Part shown: positions 49,571-56,913 of the stretch, one piece after another
How positions within the stretch are numbered: position 1 is the stretch's first letter
Layout of the letters: each line of letters starts with the position of its first letter
Assembly: GCF_003063265.1 (NCBI RefSeq)
Contig: NZ_NERU01000010.1
Span: 1 to 64,000, forward strand
Source: Limnohabitans sp. WS1
GTDB taxonomy: Bacteria; Pseudomonadota; Gammaproteobacteria; Burkholderiales; Burkholderiaceae_C
Reading direction: 5' to 3'
DNA: 64,000 nt
Notes under the pieces: model-generated
What the model was told of the DNA's origin: nothing
The model's input: only the letters and a program-made list of their open reading frames with translations
Databases searched by the model: none
Program-made: the position numbers and the translations under genes

Positions 49571-51688
49571 TCAGAATTTCGTGCTGATGCCCACCACCAG
49601 GCTGCGCGGCAAACCGGGTACGACTTGGCCACCACCAAAATAGGCCATGGGCGCGTAATACTGTTTGTTGAGCAGGTTGCTGATGCTGGCGCTGTACTGG
49701 ATGTCGCCGCGTTTGTAACTGGCCTGTGCATCCCACAAGGTGACCGCGGGCATCAAGAAGGTGTTGCTGGTGTCACCAGCCAGGTTGGAGCGATGCGACG
49801 CGCCCAAGCCCAGTCCCAGGCCACGCCACTCGCCTTGTCGCACGTCGTAACGTGCTGCCACGCGCAGTGTTTGTTCAGGCACATTGAACAGGCGCTTGCC
49901 CACCCAAGCGGCATTGGTGTCTTGCGTGATTTCTGCAGTTTGGTGCGTATAGGCCGCAATCCAGGCCAGTGAAGGTGTGGCTTGCCAGCGCACGTCCACA
50001 TCGAGGCCTTTGGCTTGCTGAACACCCGTTTGTACAGAAAATCCCGGCTTGAGGGGGTCGGGGTCAGCCACGGCGGCGTTCTTGCGTTGGATGTCAAACA
50101 AAGCAGCTGTGGCGCTCAAACCCTGCCAGCCCTTGATGCGAAAACCCAGTTCTTTTTGCTCGGCCTCTTCCATTTTGGGCGCCACACTGAACTGAGATCC
50201 AAAGGGCACGCGAGACATCTTGCTGTATCCACCAAAGAACGAGACGACTTCACTGGCGTCAAAAACGGCACCGAAACGTGGCGTGACTTTGTTGTTGGTG
50301 CTTTGGTTGTTGATACCCCAATCCGCATACAAATCTTTGGCCTCGGTGCGTGTATGGCGCAAGCTGCCATGCAGGTGCCAGGAACCCACTTGAATTTGGT
50401 CTTGGACATAAACCACAGTCGAAGTGCTGCGGTTTTGTTGCTGATTGGCCGCAGCAGGCACAGCAGGCTCGCCCCAAGCTGGACGCACATTGCCGGTCAA
50501 ATCGGTCATCACAAACGGCATATTGGCGAAGGCCATGAAGCCATCGTCGCGAGTCTCATCGCGGTCCAGACCCAAGCTGACACGGTGCAGCGCCTTGCCC
50601 GACTGGATGGCCGTCGCCAAACTGAGTTGAACCGTGTTCGATGTGAGCTTTTCCCACAGACGGGCACCACTCAAGACCACGTTGGAGCCAAAACCACTGC
50701 CGTACTGGCCTTCGCTGCCATAAGGGAATGGAAACACCCCTCGCTGATCCACTTCTGCGGTGTTGTGTGCGGCCAGCGCCTTCAAGGTCCAGTCATTGTT
50801 CAAGACTTGCGTCCACTGCACATTCAGACCGCGTGACTTTTGTGTGGTGTCGGGCAAGCCCGTGGCCGTGACAAAGGTGCTTCGGCCTACGCCTGCAGCA
50901 GGCTCGGTGGCCGAGGCGCTGGCGCGGGGCAAGCCCGAATAATCCACCGTGGTGTTGTCCAGCATGCGGGCCTTGATGACCACTTTGGTTTTGGCATCGG
51001 GCGACCAAGACAGACTCGGATTCAAAGCCGATTTTCGGAAGAACACGCCTTGGGTTTCGCTGTCAGAGCGGTCATGCTCGCCGTTGACCCGAAACGCCCA
51101 CGCCTCGTTGATCGGCTGGTTCAAATCAACGTGCGCATTGCGGCGGCCAAAGTTACCCAACTTGACACCCACTTCACGCGAGGCCTTGGCAACAGGGTCT
51201 TTGGTCGTCACGGCAATCGTGCCGCCCACCGTCGAATAATTGCCAATCGCCTGGCCGCTGCCGTAGAGGCCACCGGCCGGGCCTTTGATCACATCCATTT
51301 GCTGAACGCCCACCAGGCTCTCCTGGTTTTGGAACCAACCTGGCACCGAGACACCATCGACCACCATGGCCGCATTGAAACCGCGGATTTTGAAGCCCAC
51401 GTTGTTGCTGTCGCGTGGATCGATTTCATTCACATTGCTGACATTGCGCAAGGCGTCCGAAACCGTTTTGCTGCCCTGGTCCTCGATGACCGAACGCGGA
51501 ATGCTCACGATCGACTGAGGCACTTGCTCAACAGGCACCGCTGAGCGGGTGGCGGCTTGCGTCAAGGCTGGCTGATATCGGTCTTTGTCAGCCGTGACTT
51601 CGATGGTTTGAGTTTGGGCTTGCGCTAAAGCGGCGCAGCAAGCCGATGCGGCCATGGCCACGGTGGAGAAGTTCAGTTTTGTTTTCAT
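49571..51688 (-). CDS. TonB-dependent siderophore-type receptor (receptor B)
   Basis: A 705-aa outer-membrane importer of the siderophore-receptor class. The signal ends near CCAALAQA. The plug has QSIVSIPRSVIEDQGSKTVSDALRNV and VQQMDVIKGPAGGLYGSGQAIG, then a barrel with a terminal SLVVGISTKF ending in Phe. The start is ATG 51688 (MKTKLNFSTV). It is downstream of MbnP/MbnH and the second DUF2946 gene, so its substrate may be a copper complex rather than ferric siderophore; this is inferred from context only. Confidence 0.9.
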   Translation of the reverse strand: MKTKLNFSTVAMAASACCAALAQAQTQTIEVTADKDRYQPALTQAATRSAVPVEQVPQSIVSIPRSVIEDQGSKTVSDALRNVSNVNEIDPRDSNNVGFKIRGFNAAMVVDGVSVPGWFQNQESLVGVQQMDVIKGPAGGLYGSGQAIGNYSTVGGTIAVTTKDPVAKASREVGVKLGNFGRRNAHVDLNQPINEAWAFRVNGEHDRSDSETQGVFFRKSALNPSLSWSPDAKTKVVIKARMLDNTTVDYSGLPRASASATEPAAGVGRSTFVTATGLPDTTQKSRGLNVQWTQVLNNDWTLKALAAHNTAEVDQRGVFPFPYGSEGQYGSGFGSNVVLSGARLWEKLTSNTVQLSLATAIQSGKALHRVSLGLDRDETRDDGFMAFANMPFVMTDLTGNVRPAWGEPAVPAAANQQQNRSTSTVVYVQDQIQVGSWHLHGSLRHTRTEAKDLYADWGINNQSTNNKVTPRFGAVFDASEVVSFFGGYSKMSRVPFGSQFSVAPKMEEAEQKELGFRIKGWQGLSATAALFDIQRKNAAVADPDPLKPGFSVQTGVQQAKGLDVDVRWQATPSLAWIAAYTHQTAEITQDTNAAWVGKRLFNVPEQTLRVAARYDVRQGEWRGLGLGLGASHRSNLAGDTSNTFLMPAVTLWDAQASYKRGDIQYSASISNLLNKQYYAPMAYFGGGQVVPGLPRSLVVGISTKF

Positions 51689-51779
51689 GTTCTGACAAGA
51701 TCTGTGTGTGCAAGAAAAAACAGCACGCAAAAAGACATCACCCAATCAATTCGGGTGGAGACAAATCGCCTTGCGGCGT

Positions 51780-52148
51780 TCAGATCAGGTCAGGCGGCCC
51801 GCGAGAAGGCAGTGGCGGCGCAGTGCGGGCCAGCAGCAGCGCCTCGGGCAAGGCTTGCACGATGTACGCGCGTGCATCTGGCACATGGGCCAAGGCTGCC
51901 ACCGTGGGCGGCGGCAATGCGGGTGTGGCGTGAGCGCACAGCGGGCAGTCCATGCTGCTGCTCAAGGGGGCGGCGTCACCCTCGCCTTGCACCACCACCT
52001 TCATGATGCCCATGGTGGAACACACCACGTCCATGGTTTTGGGCTGCAGCGTGGCGGCCAAAACCGAAACGCCCACAAACAACATGTACCCAACCAGCAC
52101 GAGGCGGCTCAGTGAGCGAAAGAAGGGGTGTGAACGGTGCATGTCCAT
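51780..52148 (-). CDS. DUF2946 protein (copy 2)
   Basis: 122 aa. Hydrophobic segment at residues 16-33, Cys43 (DVVCSTMG) and MDCPLCAH (Cys68, Cys71, His73). It begins 3 nt after the MbnH stop, so it is translated with the MbnP/MbnH pair, and it precedes receptor B by 91 nt. It differs from copy 1 mainly at the ends. Confidence 0.85.
   Translation of the reverse strand: MDMHRSHPFFRSLSRLVLVGYMLFVGVSVLAATLQPKTMDVVCSTMGIMKVVVQGEGDAAPLSSSMDCPLCAHATPALPPPTVAALAHVPDARAYIVQALPEALLLARTAPPLPSRGPPDLI
51791..52112. repeat. Duplicated DUF2946 segment, copy 2
   Basis: Partner of 48150-48471: same length, same orientation, about 92% identical by hand alignment. The direct repeats are 3.3 kb apart and bracket receptor B and the DJ-1/PfpI gene, so recombination between them could delete or amplify those genes. 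Confidence 0.85.
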
Positions 52149-52151
52149 GCC

Positions 52152-53300
52152 TCAGCGACTGACAGCCCACGGATTCGCGTGGCGAGGGTTGTGAACAAAG
52201 GTTTGGTCGGTCAAGGTGTTCAAGAAAGCGACCAGGTCGCTGACTTCTTGCTCGCTGACCTCGAAGCCCCCGATCAATGAACTGCGCAAGGGGCTGGGCC
52301 CGTTGGCCGTACCACCTGCGCGGCCGGCCTGCGCGTAGTGTGCGCGGATGACTTGGTCGAGCGTGGCCATCGAGCCGTCGTGCATGTAGGGCGCAGTCAG
52401 CGCAATGTTGCGCAGGCTGGGCGTGCGGAACTTGCCCATGTCATCGGCGTCGCCCGTGAACTCGCTGATGCCCGGGTTGTCTGCGGGGTAAGCACCCCGG
52501 CCATCCAGGTTGTGCAAGCCTGTGTTGTGAAAGCCGCGCTCGGCCAATGGCAGCTTGCTGTGGCGGATGTTGTCGGTGAAGGTGAAGCTGCCGTGGCAGT
52601 GGTAGCACTCCATCTTTTCGCCAAAGAACAGGCTTTCTCCGCGCTTGGCCGCTGGGGATATGGCCGTGGGCTGGCCGCCGTATTTGTAGCGGTCATACGG
52701 GCTGTCAAACGAGAGCAGGCTGCGCTGAAAACTGGCCAACGCCTTGGTCAGAGTGCCCAGCGAATACAAAGCCTCGCTGCCTTTTGCGGCTTCGACCGGA
52801 AAGGCTTTGGCAAACAAGTCGCGGTAACGCGCATCGGCTTGCAGGCGTGCAAACAGTTCTTTCTCTCGCCCTGCCATGCCCATCTCGACCGGGTGCTCAC
52901 CAAACAGCGGAATGAGCGACTGCACCTCCAAAGCCGTGAGGTTGGGGTTGGCCCAAGTCAGCACAGGCAGATAGGCCACATTGGCCAGCGCCATGGCACT
53001 GCGTTGCCCCGCTTGCCCGGTCACGCCCTTGGCCACGGCCAATCCATCGGTGAAGGCTTTGTCCTGGTGGTGGCAGGTGGCGCACGACATGCTGCTGTCA
53101 GCCGACAGGCGTTGGTCGTAAAACAGGTGCCGCCCCAGCTCGACCTTGGCCGCACTCATCGGGTTGTCTGCGGGCACCACAGGGCGTGGCACCCAGGCAG
53201 GCAGGTCCCAATGAAAAACGTCTGTGGAACTGCCCGTGAGCACAGCCCAGCCAGCCAAGGCCAGCAGGCAGGTGCTCAGGGTTTTGCGCAAAGGGTTCAT
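52152..53300 (-). CDS. MbnH-type di-haem enzyme (cytochrome c peroxidase superfamily)
   Basis: A 382-aa periplasmic enzyme. Two haem motifs CATCH (residues 73-77) and CYHCH (232-236), plus PVEMGMAGRE and GKFRTPSLRNIALTAPYMHDGS typical of bacterial di-haem peroxidases. Next to an MbnP gene it matches the 'metallo-mystery pair' enzyme MbnH, which oxidises a tryptophan of MbnP to kynurenine. The gap to MbnP is 21 nt. The N-terminal hydrophobic segment (TCLLALAGWAVLTG) is the export signal. Confidence 0.9.
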   Translation of the reverse strand: MNPLRKTLSTCLLALAGWAVLTGSSTDVFHWDLPAWVPRPVVPADNPMSAAKVELGRHLFYDQRLSADSSMSCATCHHQDKAFTDGLAVAKGVTGQAGQRSAMALANVAYLPVLTWANPNLTALEVQSLIPLFGEHPVEMGMAGREKELFARLQADARYRDLFAKAFPVEAAKGSEALYSLGTLTKALASFQRSLLSFDSPYDRYKYGGQPTAISPAAKRGESLFFGEKMECYHCHGSFTFTDNIRHSKLPLAERGFHNTGLHNLDGRGAYPADNPGISEFTGDADDMGKFRTPSLRNIALTAPYMHDGSMATLDQVIRAHYAQAGRAGGTANGPSPLRSSLIGGFEVSEQEVSDLVAFLNTLTDQTFVHNPRHANPWAVSR

Positions 53301-53321
53301 GGCCGAGCTCTGGGGTGCAGA

Positions 53322-54206
53322 TCAGCGCTTGGACAAAAGGCGTTGAGGGCCTGCAGCGGCCACGCCGTCATAGGCCAGACCCAGCGCCTGCATCACAGGT
53401 GGGCAGTCGCCGTCTTTGGGGAAGCTCATGCAGCCGGGCGATGTGCCTTTGGCGTTGACGTCCACATTGGCCTGTGCCAGCACCGCGCCCATGTCGGCCA
53501 CCACGGTGTTTTTGCGCAGGTCAAAGCCCTCGAAACGCACCGTCATGCGGTTGGGGTTTTGGCAAGCGCTGGGGGCCTGGGTTTTGCTCTCGCCCGCGCA
53601 TGCCGTGCTGCCCAGGTGCACCGAGTAGCGCGTGACCGGGCCCATGGCGTTGGCTGCTGCGGGTTTGTCTGTGCTGATGCCGCTGCTGGCGGTGTCGAAC
53701 TTGATGAACTTGTAGCCGCCTTGCCAGTTCCAGAACATGGCTGTGGAGTTGAGCGGCGCGGGGGCGACCGTGGGGTCTTGGTGGTTTTGTGCAAAGGGCA
53801 CGCCCACGGTGAGTTCCACCCCGGTGTACTCACCCGCAGGCACTTGACCACGCACGCTGGTGTTGGTGGCTTCAGTGCCATTGCGGCAAGGGCCTGCGCC
53901 GTTTTCAAAGTCCAGCAGCGCCACCGATTGCTGTTGCCACACGCCGTCTTGCGCGAGTTGCACGGGTACGGTGCTGCCGTCTTGGCGCACCAGCTTGACC
54001 TCGCTCACGTACATGCGAAAGTCGCTGGGCGTGATGGTCGAACGCGTGCTGCCCACGCCTTCGTAACGCTGGCCGCAGGCAAAGGGCTGGCCGTTGATTT
54101 GGGCAGCAAACTTCAGCTCAACGGCTTGGGAAGTGGGTGGGCTGTGCAAGGTGCTGCAGGCGCTCACGGTCAAGGCCAATGCCGTCAGGGTGAAAAGATT
54201 TTTCAT
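53322..54206 (-). CDS. MbnP-family copper-binding protein
   Basis: A 294-aa predicted lipoprotein (lipobox LTVSAC, Cys17). It has the four-or-more-cysteine layout of the metallo-mystery pair protein: Cys44 (FACGQ), Cys107, Cys203, Cys215, Cys259 and Cys268. The aromatic strand MFWNWQGGYKFIKFD carries Trp159/Trp161, one of which would be the kynurenine precursor, and His142 and His197 (YSVHLGST) are possible copper ligands. It is co-transcribed with the di-haem partner downstream. Confidence 0.9.
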   Translation of the reverse strand: MKNLFTLTALALTVSACSTLHSPPTSQAVELKFAAQINGQPFACGQRYEGVGSTRSTITPSDFRMYVSEVKLVRQDGSTVPVQLAQDGVWQQQSVALLDFENGAGPCRNGTEATNTSVRGQVPAGEYTGVELTVGVPFAQNHQDPTVAPAPLNSTAMFWNWQGGYKFIKFDTASSGISTDKPAAANAMGPVTRYSVHLGSTACAGESKTQAPSACQNPNRMTVRFEGFDLRKNTVVADMGAVLAQANVDVNAKGTSPGCMSFPKDGDCPPVMQALGLAYDGVAAAGPQRLLSKR

Positions 54207-54226
54207 CGTGTTCTCCAGTTCAAAAA

Positions 54227-54772
54227 TCAATGCTTGTGCGCAGGCGCACCTGCACGCGGTGTTTGCACCCAGACGTTCACACGCCGGGTGCCTGCTTTTT
54301 CAAAGACCAGCTCCAGATCGAAGCGGTCACCGTCTTGGAGGGGTTTGACCATGTCCAGCAGCATCAGGTGGTGCGTGCCTGCGCCGCCGTGCCGCAAGGA
54401 CACTTCGGTTTGCGCGGGCAGCTCCAAGGCAGGCACTTGGCGCATGCGCATGACGTTGCCGTCCATCTGCATGTGGTGGATTTCGACCCGAGCAGCCACG
54501 GCGGTGCGGGCCGACAACAAACGGTCAGGCGTTTTGCCTTTGTTGCGGATGGACTTGAAATACACCGCGCCGGTGGTCGTGCCTGCCAGGCTGGGCGTGG
54601 CGTAGGGGTGGTCCATGACCACATCGCCTTGGCGAAAGTCGTGCGCTTGGGCAGAGCCCATGCCCAACAACGCCAGGGCCACCAGCCCCATGAACAAGCC
54701 GCCCACCACAAAACCCAGGCCAAAGCCGGTTTTTTGAGCGCTTTGCCAGAACCTGAAAATCACTTGTTGCAT
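54227..54772 (-). CDS. PCu(A)C periplasmic copper chaperone (divergent, copy 2)
   Basis: A 181-aa copper(I) chaperone. A long N-terminal membrane segment (residues 17-43) is followed by the cupredoxin-like domain. The copper motif is altered: His99-x10-Met110 is normal, but the second half is x24-His135-x-Met137 instead of x21, with three extra residues in RHGGAGTHHLML. It ends in APAHKH, an extra metal-binding tail. It starts 10 nt after the Crp gene and precedes mbnP by 20 nt. Confidence 0.88.
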   Translation of the reverse strand: MQQVIFRFWQSAQKTGFGLGFVVGGLFMGLVALALLGMGSAQAHDFRQGDVVMDHPYATPSLAGTTTGAVYFKSIRNKGKTPDRLLSARTAVAARVEIHHMQMDGNVMRMRQVPALELPAQTEVSLRHGGAGTHHLMLLDMVKPLQDGDRFDLELVFEKAGTRRVNVWVQTPRAGAPAHKH

Positions 54773-54782
54773 ACCAGACCTT

Positions 54783-55370
54783 TCAGGCAGCCATGGCAAA
54801 GGGCTGGCCCACCGCCCACACGCTGGGCACGCGCAGGCGAGGCTGCTTGCGTTCGGGCAGCAAGGTGTTGAGTTCGCGGCACACCGTCTCGAAGGTGGAG
54901 TCGACCACGCGGGCCATTTCTTTGAGCGTGGGCAGTTCTTTGCGCTGCACGGTCAACACACGGCCATCGGCCTGTTTGCCCAACACGGTCAACAAATAGG
55001 CCAGGCGCTGCACGATCGACCCCGTGCGCAAACGGTGCATGTCGCAGGTCTGGCGTTGCTGCTGCATGAAGCCCTGCGTCATGGTGGTGTAACGGTCCAG
55101 GTCTTGGCCAGCCGCAAGCGGCTGTGCTTGCGCAGCCACCAAGGCCACGGCCGTGAAGGCATAAGGCTCGGCACACAGCGACTCCACGCCGATCAGGTCA
55201 CCGGCCTGGGCCAGTTGCACCAGAATTTGGCCATCCTGGCCCTGGCGCTCCAGCTTGAAAACACCTTGGGTCACGCGCCACACGGGGCCGACACCGCCTG
55301 CGGCCAACAAGCTTTGGCCACGGCTCACGCTGATGGGTTCACCCACCGGAATTTGATTTAAAAATTGCAC
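54783..55370 (-). CDS. Crp/Fnr-family regulator
   Basis: 195 aa. Cyclic-nucleotide-binding-like beta-roll from residue 10 (GEPISVSRGQSLLAAG, VTQGVFKLERQGQDG, LAQAGDLIGVESL), then a dimer helix and a winged HTH (LPTLKEMARVVDSTFETVCRELN). No Fnr-type cysteine cluster is present. The start is GTG at 55370 with GGAG 6 nt upstream; the open frame continues 135 codons further but that part is the shadow of DUF2946 copy 3. Embedded in the cluster, it is the likely local regulator. Confidence 0.85.
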   Translation of the reverse strand: MQFLNQIPVGEPISVSRGQSLLAAGGVGPVWRVTQGVFKLERQGQDGQILVQLAQAGDLIGVESLCAEPYAFTAVALVAAQAQPLAAGQDLDRYTTMTQGFMQQQRQTCDMHRLRTGSIVQRLAYLLTVLGKQADGRVLTVQRKELPTLKEMARVVDSTFETVCRELNTLLPERKQPRLRVPSVWAVGQPFAMAA

Positions 55371-55464
55371 ACTCTGCTCCTGACTGAATGGGCCAGAACA
55401 CCTGCTTGAAAACAGGCTCTTGGCAAACAGCAGGCGGGCATGGCCCGACCTGCCACGGCTGACT

Positions 55465-55863
55465 TCAGGCGTGGGCAGGCGGGGCGCGGGAGTGGACCGT
55501 CCAGCGGGGGACGGCTTGAGGCATGTGTGGATCCAACTGCGCCAACAAGGGCAGCACTTGTGGCAATGCCTGCCACGCCAAGGGGGTGGGCGGGGGCGCC
55601 ATGCGGTCGCTGGCCAGCACGCACAAAGCGCAATGGTCGAGCATGGCAGCAGTCGGCACAGAACCTTCGTCGCTCTGTGCATGGCCCTGTTGGTTGAGCG
55701 CCGTCTGTGGTGTGCCCTCGGTGGTGCACACCGCCATCCATGGCACGGCGCTGCCCTGGCTCCAGGCCCGCGCACGCGAGACCGTGGGGGCCAAAGCCGC
55801 CAGCAGCATCGCGCACAGCAGCCACAGGCTGAGCCTGCGCAGTTGGGCAGAAGTCCAGGTCAT
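55465..55863 (-). CDS. DUF2946 protein (copy 3, divergent)
   Basis: 132 aa. N-terminal signal/anchor LSLWLLCAMLLAALAP, Cys46 (WMAVCTTEG) and the DUF2946 motif DHCALC (His77, Cys78, Cys81), then a proline-rich tail. It is far from copies 1 and 2 in sequence. It starts 31 nt after the PCu(A)C copy 1 stop and precedes the Crp gene. Confidence 0.8.
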   Translation of the reverse strand: MTWTSAQLRRLSLWLLCAMLLAALAPTVSRARAWSQGSAVPWMAVCTTEGTPQTALNQQGHAQSDEGSVPTAAMLDHCALCVLASDRMAPPPTPLAWQALPQVLPLLAQLDPHMPQAVPRWTVHSRAPPAHA

Positions 55864-55894
55864 TGAAAGGTCAGTCGAGGGTCAAGCCGTCAGC

Positions 55895-56368
55895 TCAATG
55901 CTTGTGCATCTTGCCTTCGCCATGCTTCATGGCGGGTGCGGCGGCCATGCGGGCAGAGGCCTTGATCTCGATGTTCTGGCGCTTGCCGTCTTGGCCTTCG
56001 ACCACCAGCGTCACGGGCACGGTGTCACCGTCTTTGACCTGACCCTTGAGGTCCATCAGCATGACGTGGTAACCACCAGGCTTGAGCTCGACGGCTTTGC
56101 CAGCGGGCAAGGCCAGGCTGGGCACTGCACGCATTTTCATGACGCCGCCGTCCATGGCCATCTCGTGCACCTCAACCACACCCGCCACTGGCGACTGGGC
56201 CGAGATCAGTTTGGCGTCTTGCGCCGACTGCAGCTGCATGAAAGCACCTGTGGCTTTTTGTTGCGCCACGGTGGCACGCACCCAAGCGTCCTTCACGGTG
56301 ACTTGGGCTTGGGCCTGGCTGAACAGGGCCGACATCAGGACGGCAAAAGAGACAACAACGCGTTTCAT
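55895..56368 (-). CDS. PCu(A)C periplasmic copper chaperone (canonical, copy 1)
   Basis: A 157-aa copper(I) chaperone that metallates cytochrome oxidase and other cuproproteins. The signal peptide ends FSQAQA. The family motif is exact: His68-x10-Met79-x21-His101-x-Met103 (VHEMAMDGGVMKMR ... GGYHVMLMDL). The C-terminal tail AMKHGEGKMHKH adds Met/His ligands. It lies between two DUF2946 genes. Confidence 0.94.
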   Translation of the reverse strand: MKRVVVSFAVLMSALFSQAQAQVTVKDAWVRATVAQQKATGAFMQLQSAQDAKLISAQSPVAGVVEVHEMAMDGGVMKMRAVPSLALPAGKAVELKPGGYHVMLMDLKGQVKDGDTVPVTLVVEGQDGKRQNIEIKASARMAAAPAMKHGEGKMHKH

Positions 56369-56500
56369 GGCGAACTCCAGTTAAAAAAGACACAAGGGAA
56401 AAGGGGTGTGGCGACGCTTGCAAGCCAGCGCACCGGATCTCGGGCAGGGGGACCGGCGCATGCGGACACGCCGCACTTGGCCGTCAAACAGCTGCCGTGA

Positions 56501-56866
56501 TCAAGAAAATGAGGGGGGAGCGCGGGCCTGCCAAGGCAGGCCAATGAGCGAGGCCAGCCGGGCCTGCTCTAGGGGACGCAGCGCATGAGACAGCCCGACA
56601 TGGACTGGCGCTGAAACCGACACCACCGGGGGCGCTGCCACCGGCAAACACAAGGGGCAGTGCAGGCCTTGGTGGCTGCTTTGCGCTTCCTCGCCATCGG
56701 CATCGAGCTGGAGCAACTTGACGCTGCCCGCTGTGGTGCACACCAGTTGCACACCCTCGGGGTTGACCAGCGGCGAAGCCACGGCCACCCCCACAAACAA
56801 CACAAACCACACCAGCACGAGGCGGGTGAGGTGGTGGGCGTTGCGCAGGGATTGCAAGAAGTACAT
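56501..56866 (-). CDS. DUF2946 protein (copy 4)
   Basis: 121 aa. MYFLQSLRNAHH then hydrophobic LVLVWFVLFVGVAVA (residues 16-30), Cys43 (LVCTTAGS) and LHCPLC (Cys70, Cys73 with His69). The N-terminal half resembles copies 1 and 2 (VLVWxVLFVGVxVA). Start chosen at 56866. It is the first gene of the copper cluster, opposite to nothing and 47 nt past the LysR stop on the same strand. Confidence 0.8.
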   Translation of the reverse strand: MYFLQSLRNAHHLTRLVLVWFVLFVGVAVASPLVNPEGVQLVCTTAGSVKLLQLDADGEEAQSSHQGLHCPLCLPVAAPPVVSVSAPVHVGLSHALRPLEQARLASLIGLPWQARAPPSFS

Positions 56867-56913
56867 AAGGCGTTGATTATGACATCGACGCACTCAACTT
56901 GAGCATTGGCGTC

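Noticed and set aside
52338..54605. 755-codon plus-strand open frame opposite MbnH, MbnP and PCu(A)C
   Set aside because: It spans three real genes on the other strand, including two haem motifs and a copper motif; a G+C artefact.
55371..55775. 135-codon N-terminal extension of the Crp/Fnr protein
   Set aside because: It runs through DUF2946 copy 3 in another frame, and a GTG with good Shine-Dalgarno gives a normal-length regulator.
44063..56866. Complete methanobactin biosynthesis operon
   Set aside because: Only MbnP/MbnH relatives are present; no mbnB, mbnC or Cys-rich precursor peptide could be found in the gaps.
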